From Phycisphaerales bacterium UBA2421 (GTDB lineage Bacteria; Planctomycetota; Phycisphaerae; Tepidisphaerales; Tepidisphaeraceae), in the NCBI GenBank assembly GCA_002343075.1, contig DDRH01000062.1, positions 16,605 to 80,604 on the forward strand: DNA of 64,000 bases. Reading direction: 5' to 3'. Under the pieces are notes generated by a model. It was not told where the DNA came from and did not search any database. It saw only the letters and a program-made list of their open reading frames with translations. Made by a program: the position numbers and the translations under genes. Positions 26,921-35,730 of this stretch are shown here, piece by piece; within the stretch, counting starts at the first letter, position 1; each line of letters begins with the position of its first letter.

Positions 26921-27882
26921 TAGTATGCCTCCCTGTAACGTTTGCGGAGAAAGTAGCCGGCGATGTTAAAAAACAACGTCATCAACATCAGCACAAGTCC
27001 CGCGGCAAAAATGCCCCGGTAGGGCGTGCTGTCGTGCGGAAGGTCGCCGAGTGTCGCCTGGACGATTGCAGCGCTAATGCTGGCGGCTTCGTCGGTCGGG
27101 TTGAAGGTAAACTGAGGGCGAAGCCCGGCGGCAATCGCGACAATCATCGTTTCGCCTACCGCGCGGCTAATCCCGAGGATGTAGGCAGCGGTAAGCCCGG
27201 ACAGCGCCGCAGGAATCAGCACGCGCACTGCGGTTTGAAACCGAGTCGCTCCCATCGCGTAAGAACCCTCGCGCATCTGCATTGGAACCGCGCGCATGGC
27301 ATCTTCCGACAGCGATGCAACATAGGGAACGATCATGATGCCCATCACCAGCCCCGCAGAGAGCATGTTAAAGCCGGGAAGGTCAATGCCCACTTTGGCA
27401 AGAAGCCACTGCAGGATCGGTGTGACAACCAACAGCGCAAAGTAGCCGTAAACAACTGTTGGCACAGCAGATAAGAGTTCGAGTACGGGTTTAATGATCT
27501 CGCGAATACCCGGCTTGCAGTACTCGCTCAGCCAGATCGCGCTGATCGTCCCGACCGGTATCGCGACGACCAGCGCAACAACAGTCGTGGTCAGCGTGCC
27601 CGCGATGAGTGACCAGATGCCGAATCTGGCGTCGTCAAATACTGGCGCCCACATGGTATCGCCGAAAAATTTTGCCGGCGACACTTCCTGAAAAAACGGA
27701 ATGCACTCGTAGAGCAAAACAAAAACGATGCCGAGCGTGATTAGCACCGACGACGCACCCGCGAGAAACAGCGCCGCTTCGATGAACCATTCCTTGCGGC
27801 GTTGCCCGATACTCCGGCGCTCCGGCGCGAAGGAAATCTGAGTGGCTGGCGGAATGATGGGATCGGATGGGAGGACCGACAT
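26920..27882 (-). CDS. pstC: Phosphate ABC transporter permease PstC
   Basis: A 320-residue inner-membrane permease with six membrane segments. The IWLSEYCKPGIRE loop, the EAA loop MREGSYAMGATRFQTAVRVLIPAALSG and the GISRAVGETMIV segment are typical of PstC. It follows the pstS-pstC hairpin and precedes pstA with a one-base overlap. Length and plan match the family, and no insert is seen, in contrast to PstA. Confidence 0.96.
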   Translation of the reverse strand: MSVLPSDPIIPPATQISFAPERRSIGQRRKEWFIEAALFLAGASSVLITLGIVFVLLYECIPFFQEVSPAKFFGDTMWAPVFDDARFGIWSLIAGTLTTTVVALVVAIPVGTISAIWLSEYCKPGIREIIKPVLELLSAVPTVVYGYFALLVVTPILQWLLAKVGIDLPGFNMLSAGLVMGIMIVPYVASLSEDAMRAVPMQMREGSYAMGATRFQTAVRVLIPAALSGLTAAYILGISRAVGETMIVAIAAGLRPQFTFNPTDEAASISAAIVQATLGDLPHDSTPYRGIFAAGLVLMLMTLFFNIAGYFLRKRYREAY

Positions 27883-27910
27883 TGCGCTCCGGTTCGATCA
27901 AGCCTGTCTG

Positions 27911-27951
27911 GCAAATCAGCAGCTACGCTTCAAACGTAGCTGCTGATTTGC
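27911..27951. repeat. Perfect 17-bp inverted repeat between pstS and pstC
   Basis: The arms 27911-27927 (gcaaatcagcagctacg) and 27935-27951 match perfectly around the 7-base loop cttcaaa. It lies in the 111-base gap of an operon read on the minus strand, just after pstS. There is no T-run, so full termination is unlikely. A stem of this kind after the first gene commonly stabilises the pstS message or attenuates read-through, which would raise binding protein over permease; that role is inferred. Confidence 0.85.
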
Positions 27952-27993
27952 GGATAAGCACTTCCCGTGCACTGTTGGCAGGGCGCGCCCAAC

Positions 27994-28986
27994 TTAGTTC
28001 TGAAGTTCGCGGGTGAACAGCTCTTCAATGGTCATGCCGACCTGTTCTTTCCCACCGAACACGCTGCCGGTTTTGCCGGACATGGCGCGATCAGCAGCCA
28101 TCTGATACGCTTTATCCGGGAGCGGAACGTATTTGACTTCCTTTACCAGTTCCGGGGCGTTCTTCAGATAAAACGCGACGAACTGCTTGACCTCGGCCTT
28201 TTCGAGCGACTTCTTGTTGACATAGATAAAAATCGGCCGAGCAAGCGGGTTGTAGTCGCCGCTCTTCACCGCTTCAACCGAAGGCAGGACGGCTTTGCCA
28301 GCCGAGTTGACGATCGGAACGGCCCGAAGCTTGTCCTTGTTTTCTTCGTAGTATGCCAAGCCAAAGTAACCCGTTGCGTTGCGGTCGCTGGCGATGCCCT
28401 GAACGAGCACGTTGTCGTCTTCCGAAGGGGTGAAGTCTTTGCGGCTAGCCTTGCTCTTGCCGTTGATGGCTTCGGTAAAGTAATCGAAGGTGCCGCTATC
28501 CGGGCCAGCGCCGTAAAGCTTCAGCGGCGCGTCGGGCCAAGCGGGATTCACCTGGTTCCACTTGGTGATCTTGCCCTCGGCGTCAGGGGACCAGATGGTC
28601 TTGAGTTCAGCAACCGTGAATTGCGTGATCCAGTCATTGCTCGGGTTGACCATTACGGTCAGCGCGTCGAACGCAACTGGCAGTTCGATGTACTCGATGC
28701 CGTTCTTCTTGGCCTCGTCGATTTCTTTCTGAAGAATCGGGCGTGACGCATTGGAGATGTCGGTCTCACCGCGCACGAATTTCTTGAAGCCCCCGCCGGT
28801 GCCGGAAATGCCGACGGTTACTTTCACATCGCCTTTGGTTTCCCTTTGAAACTCTTCTGCCACAGCTTCGGTAATGGGGTAAACGGTGCTCGAACCGTCG
28901 ATTTTTACCGTCGCATCTGCCAACGCCACTGAAACCGTACCAAACGCCACAGCAGCAAAAGCTGCTTTTCTGATCATGCTGAGCAT
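27994..28986 (-). CDS. pstS: Phosphate-binding protein PstS
   Basis: A 330-residue periplasmic binding protein, first gene of the pst operon. The signal peptide is [23 protein letters not shown], cut near 23. Phosphate-contact segments are present: [20 protein letters not shown] and ISNASRP, with [10 protein letters not shown] further on. The ATG at 28986 follows AAGGAG at good spacing; residues upstream in the same frame are unlike a signal peptide. Its promoter carries a Pho-box-like triplet, so expression should rise in phosphate starvation. Confidence 0.97.
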   Translation of the reverse strand: MLSMIRKAAFAAVAFGTVSVALADATVKIDGSSTVYPITEAVAEEFQRETKGDVKVTVGISGTGGGFKKFVRGETDISNASRPILQKEIDEAKKNGIEYIELPVAFDALTVMVNPSNDWITQFTVAELKTIWSPDAEGKITKWNQVNPAWPDAPLKLYGAGPDSGTFDYFTEAINGKSKASRKDFTPSEDDNVLVQGIASDRNATGYFGLAYYEENKDKLRAVPIVNSAGKAVLPSVEAVKSGDYNPLARPIFIYVNKKSLEKAEVKQFVAFYLKNAPELVKEVKYVPLPDKAYQMAADRAMSGKTGSVFGGKEQVGMTIEELFTRELQN

Positions 28987-29053
28987 ATTGCTCTCCTTGT
29001 CGTTATCCTCAATCGGTGGGGAGTCTCCCTGCGGACGCCCTCCACGGAACGGA

Positions 29054-29097
29054 AGCGTAGCCAGTTGTGTTAACAATTGATTAGCACCCCGTTAGTG
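29054..29097 (-). promoter_or_regulatory. Pho-box-like promoter of pstSCAB
   Basis: On the minus strand three direct repeats stand 11 bases apart: cactaa (29097-29092), tgctaa (29086-29081) and tgttaa (29075-29070). Exactly 10 bases after the last one lies TACGCT (29059-29054), a -10-like element, leaving a leader of about 60 bases to the pstS ATG. An 11-bp repeat in place of a -35 box is the known layout of PhoB/PhoP-controlled promoters. The repeat sequence itself (YGYTAA) differs from the Escherichia coli consensus. The 276-base gap from pstS to the next gene holds nothing else I can name. Confidence 0.6.
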
Positions 29098-29262
29098 AGG
29101 TGGGAATGTTCGATCATTCGGCTGCTTTTCATGACCGGCAGCCACCGAAGCAGCTTCGCCTGCTGCCGGGTTCAGCACTTGGTTGAAGCGGTCGCTGAAT
29201 TCCCACTGGTAAAAATCCCCAAAGTTCCCCGTGTGAGCGGTCGATATCGGGGTAGACCGATA

Positions 29263-30516
29263 ATGTCGCTCAAAACTCCTCAATCCTCGCGTACCCCTCG
29301 AAAGGTCGTGCGAAAAACGACCCGAAAGCCGGTCGAACCGATCGACCTGCTCGGCCGGGCTGCGGTGAATCTCGACACACCCGAACTTCAGCGGTTTGTG
29401 GCGGGAAAGGTCATCGTGGTCACCGGTGCTGGAGGGAGCATCGGATCGGAAATCTGTCGGCAGGCGATGCGGTTCTGTCCGGCAAAGTTGGTGCTAGTCG
29501 AACGAGCCGAGAACGCGCTGTTCGAGATTGATCGCGCGCTTCGCGAACGGTGGATCGGCGCCGAAATTGTTCCGATGATCGCCGACATCACCGATCTCAC
29601 TCGACTGCAGGCCGTCTTTTCGCAGCACCGTCCCGATGTCGTTTTTCACGCAGCGGCGCATAAGCATGTGCCCATGATGGAGCACAACCCCGGCGAAGCA
29701 ATCAAAAACAACATTTTGGGCACTCAAAATGTGGCCGAGGAGTCGTCAAAATTCGGCGTCGGTACGTTTGTGCTCATTAGTACTGATAAAGCAGTCAATC
29801 CCACCAGCGTGATGGGTGCCAGCAAGCGCGTCGCGGAGATGGTGGTGCAGGCGCAGAGTGTGTTGCCGACGAGGAGAGTGGTCGATCGCGAGCAGGCGGG
29901 TTTGCCGGGCGCGTTGCGCAACGACCGGCCCTTACTTTCGATGAATGCACCGGTTTCCCGCACCCGGTTCCTCGCGGTGCGTTTTGGCAATGTGCTTGCG
30001 AGTAGTGGAAGTGTCGTGCCGATCTTCAAGGCGCAGATTGCGCGCGGCGGGCCGGTGACGGTGACCCACCCGGACATGCAACGCTACTTCATGACCATTC
30101 CCGAAGCGGCCCAACTCGTCATGCAAGCAGCCTCGATCGGGCACGGCGGGGAGGTGTTCGTACTCGACATGGGCCAGCCCATCCGCATCCTCGACCTGGC
30201 GCACCGACTCATTCGAGATGCGGGCAAAAAACCCGGAAAAGACGTCGAAATTCGCTTCTCGGGTATTCGCCCCGGAGAAAAGCTATTCGAGGAGCTTTGC
30301 GGCGCAAATGATGTGACATTGCCCACCAGTCACCCGCGTATTCGGGTTTGGGAACTGCCGCAAACCGATCCGCAACAGGTGAACACGCTTTTGCAGGACC
30401 TGTCCAGTGTGATTGACGCGCCCCGCGAACAAGTGATCGCGGCGCTGATGCGCGCGGTGGGGGAGTATCAGCCGGTTCAAGGCAGCGCGCCGTCGATGCG
30501 ATTGGCGGCGGCTTGA
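29263..30516 (+). CDS. UDP-sugar 4,6-dehydratase-like protein (CapD/PglF family, soluble)
   Basis: A 417-residue extended short-chain dehydrogenase. The NAD-binding motif VTGAGGSIGSEI sits near 52-63. The catalytic part reads STDKAVNPTSVMGASKR, with Met in place of the usual Tyr of YxxxK, as in PglF/FlaA1-type UDP-GlcNAc 4,6-dehydratases. The C-terminus has FSGIRPGEKLFEEL. The membrane N-terminal half found in CapD/WbpM is missing; instead there is a short basic tail of about 40 residues. The ATG at 29263 was chosen because the upstream frame looks untranslated. It probably makes a deoxy or amino sugar precursor for surface glycans. No glycan cluster surrounds it. Confidence 0.86.
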   Translation: MSLKTPQSSRTPRKVVRKTTRKPVEPIDLLGRAAVNLDTPELQRFVAGKVIVVTGAGGSIGSEICRQAMRFCPAKLVLVERAENALFEIDRALRERWIGAEIVPMIADITDLTRLQAVFSQHRPDVVFHAAAHKHVPMMEHNPGEAIKNNILGTQNVAEESSKFGVGTFVLISTDKAVNPTSVMGASKRVAEMVVQAQSVLPTRRVVDREQAGLPGALRNDRPLLSMNAPVSRTRFLAVRFGNVLASSGSVVPIFKAQIARGGPVTVTHPDMQRYFMTIPEAAQLVMQAASIGHGGEVFVLDMGQPIRILDLAHRLIRDAGKKPGKDVEIRFSGIRPGEKLFEELCGANDVTLPTSHPRIRVWELPQTDPQQVNTLLQDLSSVIDAPREQVIAALMRAVGEYQPVQGSAPSMRLAAA

Positions 30517-30679
30517 GCACTTCTGAGCGATGCCGATCGAGTTGTCCCATAAATCTCAAGTTCCCAGCAGCAAAACGACGATTCAATAACACAACGACCT
30601 GGCCAAGGATCGGCTGGCAAGTTGAGGCTGCGCTGCTGGCGCGGTGAATGAGGGAAGACAAGTCCAAGGAAGGATTGCA

Positions 30680-32056
30680 ATGCGAGTCATCGCTGTGATT
30701 AATCAAAAAGGCGGTTGCGGAAAGACCACCACGAGTATCAATCTGGCAGCGTGCATGGCACGTCTGGGCCACAAGACGCTGCTCGTGGATATGGATCCAC
30801 AGGGCCACTGCGGTGTGGGGCTTGCGGTTCCGGAAGAGCAGATTGAACGCACGATGTTTGATGCGTTGATCGAGCCAACCGACGGCCGACCCGCCACGAT
30901 CACCGAGATGACCTGGCAAATCGCCAGCGACTTTGATCTCGCCCCGGCGAACATCAAACTCGCCGCGTTCGAGCAACTGTTTGCAGGTCGATCCGGCCGG
31001 GAAGATCGACTGGTTGACGCGCTGGCGTCAGTCAAGAGCACTTATGCGTGGTGCATTATCGACTGCCCGCCGAACGTCGGGTTGCTGACGTTTAACGCGC
31101 TGCGTGCCTGCGACGAGGTGCTTGTGCCGGTTGAAACCGGATTCTTCAGCCTGCACGGGCTGACCAAGATGATGGAAACCCTCGAAATCATGCGCGAGAA
31201 ATGCGGCAAAGAGATCACAATTCGTGTTTTGCCAACACTTTACGATACGCGCACGAAACTGGCGCGCGAGGTTCTCAGCGAGCTGCGCAGCCGATTTCGT
31301 GATTACCTCATGGAAAGCACGGTCAACTTCAATACAAAGCTCAAGGAAGCGGCGAGCTTTGGGCAGCCGATCACGGAATATGATCCGGGAAGCAGGGGAT
31401 ACAAAGATTTCGTCAATCTGGCGCGCGAGCTGATGGGTCACAAGCCTGTGGACGTCGAAGCGAACAACGGCGATCGGCTCTCGCGGCCCGCTGAATTGGT
31501 TCAGCGTGCGAAACAACTGGCACAACTCACGAACTACCAGTTTGGCCGAGTCAGCACCGCCCCCGCAGCGGTTCCGGCCGTTGGTTCGGTGGGGAATGGT
31601 CATAGCCAAGTCGTTGTCGGCGCAGGAGTTGAGAGCGGCGATGGCCAAGGAGATTCCGGCCATGCGATGCTCGATCGCGTTGTGGCCGCCGCCCCCGCCT
31701 CTCCCGCGACACCAATCGCCGCCGCCCCATCGGCTCTCGCGCCACCTGTCAGGACGACCGAACAGAAAATCGAAGCATTCTACGGTGTGAAGCAAGTGGG
31801 CGATCAGGTTATTTTCGCGCTGCGTAACGAGAAAGCAGCCCACATTCTTCTTGCCGGGGACTTCAACAACTGGCAGCCCTCTGCCACGCCTATGGTGATG
31901 GTGGGCAAAGGGGAATGGAAGATGAAGCTTCCGCTGGGTCCCGGTCGATATCGATATCGGCTTGTAATCGACGGCAAGTGGCAAACTGATCCGAACAATC
32001 GTTATGTCGAAACCAACGAGTTCGGCGAGCTGAACAACATAGTCGAGGTGGATTAA
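30680..32056 (+). CDS. ParA/MinD-type ATPase fused to an AMPK-beta-type glycogen-binding domain
   Basis: A 458-residue two-domain protein. Residues 1-260 are a ParA ATPase: deviant Walker A KGGCGKTTT, Walker A' region VDMDPQGH, and DCPPNVGLL. A Pro/Ala-rich linker of about 60 residues follows (roughly 290-355). Residues 359-458 form a CBM48 domain of the AMPK-beta kind, with FNNW (Trp398), DGKW (Trp434) and the closing LNNIVEV; these two Trp are the glycogen-contact residues in AMPK-beta. AAGGAAGG precedes the ATG at 30680. It is cotranscribed with the next gene, which begins 6 bases after its stop. The fusion suggests positioning or control of glycogen-like granules; this is inference. No parB lies nearby. 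Confidence 0.85.
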   Translation: MRVIAVINQKGGCGKTTTSINLAACMARLGHKTLLVDMDPQGHCGVGLAVPEEQIERTMFDALIEPTDGRPATITEMTWQIASDFDLAPANIKLAAFEQLFAGRSGREDRLVDALASVKSTYAWCIIDCPPNVGLLTFNALRACDEVLVPVETGFFSLHGLTKMMETLEIMREKCGKEITIRVLPTLYDTRTKLAREVLSELRSRFRDYLMESTVNFNTKLKEAASFGQPITEYDPGSRGYKDFVNLARELMGHKPVDVEANNGDRLSRPAELVQRAKQLAQLTNYQFGRVSTAPAAVPAVGSVGNGHSQVVVGAGVESGDGQGDSGHAMLDRVVAAAPASPATPIAAAPSALAPPVRTTEQKIEAFYGVKQVGDQVIFALRNEKAAHILLAGDFNNWQPSATPMVMVGKGEWKMKLPLGPGRYRYRLVIDGKWQTDPNNRYVETNEFGELNNIVEVD

Positions 32057-32062
32057 CTAATA

Positions 32063-33538
32063 GTGAGCGACAGGCCCAAGCAAGATCTTCGTGAAATCAG
32101 CCACCTGTTCCTCTCCGGCTTGCGGGAGAAGCAAACCGGTGGGGCACGGCCACAGCGCATTGGGCCGGGCGCGCGGGTCGATCAGCGGGTAGAGATTACG
32201 CCGGAAGAGATGGCGCGGGTAACCGACGCCACCGGGCCTGCCTCCCGCAGAAGTTGCGCCGCGAGTGTTACTGCAGTACTCGCAGGCCACTTTGAAGAGC
32301 GACAATCTGAGCGGGTCCGACAGTTGGCCGCCAATGCCGCGCTCACCGCCGGCCGCGTCGGTTTGATCGAGGTCGAATCGCACGACTTGCGGTTGTGGAT
32401 TTACGAACGCTCGATCGATGGCACCGCTTCTGTAGGCAACGCTTTGCCCCCGGCCGAGCCGCTGGATGTCCGGCGGGTTGCTGAGTCGTTCGAGGAGTTG
32501 TCCTGCGATGTCGATCAGTGGTTTATCTGCTTCGGGCAGGGTGCCCGCGCCACAGAATCACGTGATCTGCTCCGGCGGGCCGGCGGGTTCGTGTTGCTGA
32601 GTTCCTGCGAACCCGATGGCATTGTCGCAGCGTACCGAACGCTTAAGGGCACTTCCGACATCGTGCAGCGTGACGCCCGCCCGCCGCTTTCTCTCGCGTT
32701 GTTTGACGCGAACGACGCCGCACATGCATCCGGCACATTTGAAAAGATCAACGGTGTGGCAATGCAGTTTCTCAACTGGCACGCCACAGCCGAGACCGTG
32801 ATCGATCCCAATGCCAGTGTCGATGAGCACCTGGTATTCAACTGCCGAAGCTGCACAGAAAAGTCTCAAACCGCTGCCGCGCCGCAATGGGAACTGCTGA
32901 ACGGCCTGTTCGATCGCCTGAGCAATCGCCCGGACGACGAGGTCGAGCCGCCGGCGAAAGGGCCGTTGGCTGGTGGCACCGTACCCGTCGCACCCGAGTC
33001 GGCTCCTAGTGCTACGCCGGTGACAGCGCGAATAACTCATGCTGCGGGATCGGCTTCCGCGCCGCATCGCCCGCCTGCGATCAAAATGAACCAGATGCCG
33101 CAGGACGACGCGGAAGAGATCGTCGAACTCCCCGGTGGCGGGGACGCTGCCTCAGTTTTGTCCGCGGTCATTGCCGGCTCGCCGCAGCAATGGCTGGAGT
33201 GCCCGATTCGAGCGCCAATGTACGACGAGGCGCGACTCGTAGTGTCCCGCGACCGTGTGCTGACGCTCCTGGCGGTCGCAAGTAAGGGACTGAGCGAGTT
33301 GCGGTCGATCGGTCAGGCGTACCAGTGGCTTAGCCAGAACAGATCGCTGATATCGATGGCGCTGCCGCAACTCGCGATTGACAGTCATCAGTTACCCCGT
33401 TTGCAACTGCTCGTAGACTACGCCGATGCATCCGCTGAGATGCTTCAGCCGATGCTTCACACGGGGCATGTGTGCGTTACGGCGTACCGAAAAGTGCGTT
33501 TCAGCGGCCGCCGAGGGCTTCTGCTGGAGGCGGCTTAG
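32063..33538 (+). CDS. Protein of unknown function, apparently a MinD/FlhG-like fold without Walker A
   Basis: A 491-residue protein starting with GTG, 6 bases after the ParA-CBM48 gene. Residues about 65-260 follow the strand-helix order of MinD/FlhG proteins: VTAVLAG, the ERVRQLAANAALTAGRVGLIEVES unit, a DVDQWFICFG strand, SSCEPDGIVAAYRTLK and an SLALFDANDAAHASGTFEKI strand-helix. The P-loop is absent: the segment after strand 1 reads HFEERQSE. A Pro/Ala-rich linker (about 300-345) leads to a helical C-terminal domain of 120 residues ending RRGLLLEAA. I do not recognise a named family. A pseudo-ATPase partner of the upstream ParA is the best guess. Confidence 0.7.
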   Translation: MSDRPKQDLREISHLFLSGLREKQTGGARPQRIGPGARVDQRVEITPEEMARVTDATGPASRRSCAASVTAVLAGHFEERQSERVRQLAANAALTAGRVGLIEVESHDLRLWIYERSIDGTASVGNALPPAEPLDVRRVAESFEELSCDVDQWFICFGQGARATESRDLLRRAGGFVLLSSCEPDGIVAAYRTLKGTSDIVQRDARPPLSLALFDANDAAHASGTFEKINGVAMQFLNWHATAETVIDPNASVDEHLVFNCRSCTEKSQTAAAPQWELLNGLFDRLSNRPDDEVEPPAKGPLAGGTVPVAPESAPSATPVTARITHAAGSASAPHRPPAIKMNQMPQDDAEEIVELPGGGDAASVLSAVIAGSPQQWLECPIRAPMYDEARLVVSRDRVLTLLAVASKGLSELRSIGQAYQWLSQNRSLISMALPQLAIDSHQLPRLQLLVDYADASAEMLQPMLHTGHVCVTAYRKVRFSGRRGLLLEAA

Positions 33539-33583
33539 GCTCGCCCGTCTGCTCCCCCAGGCAACTATTGTCGAATACTGAGG

Positions 33584-34498
33584 CTACTCCTCCCCCGTCG
33601 GCGGGGGCAGGGTTTGCTCGACGTCGCCCGCATCAATTGCACCTTCCATATCCATTAGGAAGTGGATTCGTTTCATCTGTTCATCGCCGATGCGCCGGCG
33701 CAAAACGGATTTCGCCCGCCGCAGCCCCGTTCGACGGCTGACATGGGTGATGATAATGAACTCGTTCTTCAGCTTAGGAACGATCCTCGCAAAATCGTCA
33801 ACATGTAAGTGTCGCCCCGCCTTGGCTTTAGTGCGGTGAATGTCATCAAAAAAGGTGCACTCCGTCACCAGCACTTGTGCATTCTGCACGTCGGGATCTT
33901 CAAAAACCGGCCCTGCCGTCGTGTCACCCAGGAAGGCGATTGTGGGAATTTCCGTGCGATACTGAATCTCCTCGCCTCGTTTCTTCATTTTCACCAGTTC
34001 CGGGCCGGATAATCCTGCCAACTCAGGCTTGAGTTTTTCGCGGATGCTGATGAGCGCATATCCCAGGCTTGGCCCGCCGTGGTGCGTGGCGAGGGCGCGA
34101 ATGCCAAAGTCCCGCCGCACCTCGAACAACTGGCCCGGCGACATCGGAACGAGTTCGTACGGAGTTGCCTGCCGCTCCACATCGCGCCACGCGCGAAGCA
34201 GCGCATCGACAGGCCGCTCAATCTCGCGAGGCAGGAGGATCATCCCCGGCTTCATTCCCTGAAAGTGCCGCTGCGAAAGGTAATAGCCGATGCCGGCGAT
34301 ATGATCCATGTGGCTGTGCGACAGGCACACGATGTCGCTGGTGAGCGCGAAGAAAGGGCAACGTCCGAAATCGAAACAAACGTTGAACTCCGGTGCCTGA
34401 ACCACGGTCTCTTCGCCACCTACGCTATACCCAATAAGGTGAAACGTCCCGAAACTGAGTTTGGCGAACTTCTGAACAAGAAAAGACTTCTCTACCAT
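33584..34498 (-). CDS. MBL-fold hydrolase, RNase Z-like
   Basis: A 304-residue metallo-beta-lactamase-fold protein. The zinc motif HSHMDHIAG matches HxHxDH; the later Asp lies in LGDTTAGP, and the C-terminal His in IIITHVSRR. The order and spacing resemble RNase Z and related tRNase-Z-like proteins, but the flexible exosite arm is not obvious. It converges with the unknown gene above and lies 39 bases from the next hydrolase, on the same strand. Substrate unknown: tRNA 3' processing is one possibility. Confidence 0.8.
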   Translation of the reverse strand: MVEKSFLVQKFAKLSFGTFHLIGYSVGGEETVVQAPEFNVCFDFGRCPFFALTSDIVCLSHSHMDHIAGIGYYLSQRHFQGMKPGMILLPREIERPVDALLRAWRDVERQATPYELVPMSPGQLFEVRRDFGIRALATHHGGPSLGYALISIREKLKPELAGLSGPELVKMKKRGEEIQYRTEIPTIAFLGDTTAGPVFEDPDVQNAQVLVTECTFFDDIHRTKAKAGRHLHVDDFARIVPKLKNEFIIITHVSRRTGLRRAKSVLRRRIGDEQMKRIHFLMDMEGAIDAGDVEQTLPPPTGEE

Positions 34499-34537
34499 TC
34501 CGACTGCACGATAAAACAGAGGCTCGATGCAATCAAC

Positions 34538-35413
34538 TTACCGTTGTGGTAGCCCGGAAGTCTTCAGGAAGACTGAGAAGTAATCCTGCTCGCTTACTAC
34601 CGCATCGTGCGTCAGCTTACGCGTGTGAATGAACACTGTATGGTGGCGGCGCAGGGACTGTTCGCTCCACTGGTCTTCCATAAACACGGAGAAGGGTGCT
34701 CCGCTACCTTGTAGGCTCGAAAGCAGCGTAAAATTCTCGCTTGCAAGGTGCTTTGTGAAAATGGAAATGAGACGAGTGTCGGGCTGCGCTGCAAACTCGG
34801 CAAACTCCTTCAGTCCGCCGTATGTGGCATCGAAGAGGATGACGTCCTTAATTTTGTGCCCTAGCCCTCCCCGAGCCAGACACCCCGCGGTCGCCCTGTA
34901 TCCACCGCTGTGAGCCGTAAGGACAACACGCTCGATCTCCGTCGCCTGCGTTTTGCCTTCGCCACGGAGCCGTTCCAGTGCCTCGGCGAGGAGATCCTTT
35001 AGCCCTTCTGCCTCCTCGATGCGCCCGAATCCGCTGTCGGGAGCATTCAGCGGCCCCTGTGGAATGACAAGAACGGCATTCACGCCGCTCTTGTGGAGCT
35101 GATCGAGCAGCCGAAATTGCGTCATCACGTTACCGACGCTGTTGCGGTGCCCATGGAAGTGCACCACAAAACTGATTGTGCTCGAATCACGAAAGCCCTT
35201 CGGGATCAGTAGCCCGACGGACCGGCTGGCGTAGTGTTGCTCAGCAGGAAAGTGCGCTCCATCGCGAGCCGTGAAGCCTTCATTGCGACTCTCGTGCGGA
35301 AAAGGCGCACTTTTGAACGCAAACACCGCAGCTTCACCTGCTTCGCTCTGTTGCCAGGCTTCAGGGTTAGACGCGGGGCCAAGCAAAAAGTAGAGAAGTA
35401 GACCAGTGAACAT
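34538..35413 (-). CDS. Secreted alpha/beta-hydrolase-like protein
   Basis: A 291-residue protein. The N-terminus MFTGLLLYFLLGPAS looks like a short signal peptide. The body has the alpha/beta-hydrolase layout: an HFHGHRNS segment like the oxyanion HG, a nucleophile elbow TAHSGGYRA with Ser, an ILFDATYGG strand with a candidate Asp, and a C-terminal HH pair (RRHHTVF). The ATG at 35413 was chosen so that the signal peptide is at the start; longer forms run through a terminator. Substrate unknown. It follows the orphan terminator on the same strand. Confidence 0.68.
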   Translation of the reverse strand: MFTGLLLYFLLGPASNPEAWQQSEAGEAAVFAFKSAPFPHESRNEGFTARDGAHFPAEQHYASRSVGLLIPKGFRDSSTISFVVHFHGHRNSVGNVMTQFRLLDQLHKSGVNAVLVIPQGPLNAPDSGFGRIEEAEGLKDLLAEALERLRGEGKTQATEIERVVLTAHSGGYRATAGCLARGGLGHKIKDVILFDATYGGLKEFAEFAAQPDTRLISIFTKHLASENFTLLSSLQGSGAPFSVFMEDQWSEQSLRRHHTVFIHTRKLTHDAVVSEQDYFSVFLKTSGLPQR

Positions 35414-35730
35414 CAGATCATGGTAACATGCTCTTAAAGTGAGACCGCTACTTGAAGAGGTTCTTGCAGACGAGAATGTTATCAGGCCCGTTGTGGGAGA
35501 AAAAAAGAGGCCGGCAGTCCCGACCGACATGCCGACCTCGTACAGAAAACTGGAAGTTATCATCAACTCGATAGCCGGTGACGCAAACTGGAGTTTGCAA
35601 CCGATTGCATGAATTGAATATATCGTCCGAGCCAGCGCATTTCCAGAACTGTTTCCAGAAACTTGTCCGGTTTTTTAGCAGGCGAGCGTAAATACTTATC
35701 CTTCGAGGCACGCCGGTAGGCGAATAAACT
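35414..35730. other. Intergenic region with a short minus-strand unit
   Basis: These 317 bases separate two genes that point away from each other. They hold a strong minus-strand terminator (35500-35539). Between it and the upstream gene there is room for a transcript of under 190 bases. One 25-codon reading frame (35640 down to 35563, beginning MRWLGRYIQF) ends just before the terminator, but its ribosome site is poor. A small RNA or a very small protein is possible; I cannot choose. Confidence 0.4.
35500..35539 (-). terminator. Rho-independent terminator, minus strand
   Basis: Read on the minus strand, the stem gaggtcggca / tgccggcctc (10 bp with one G-T pair, loop 13) is followed by seven T residues (35506-35500). 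No annotated gene ends here, so it closes an unassigned short transcript or attenuates the hydrolase gene downstream. Confidence 0.7.

Noticed and set aside
35448..35711. An 87-codon minus-strand frame in the gap before the unknown gene
   Set aside because: It runs straight through the terminator stem at 35500-35539 and has no ribosome site, so it is not a credible gene.
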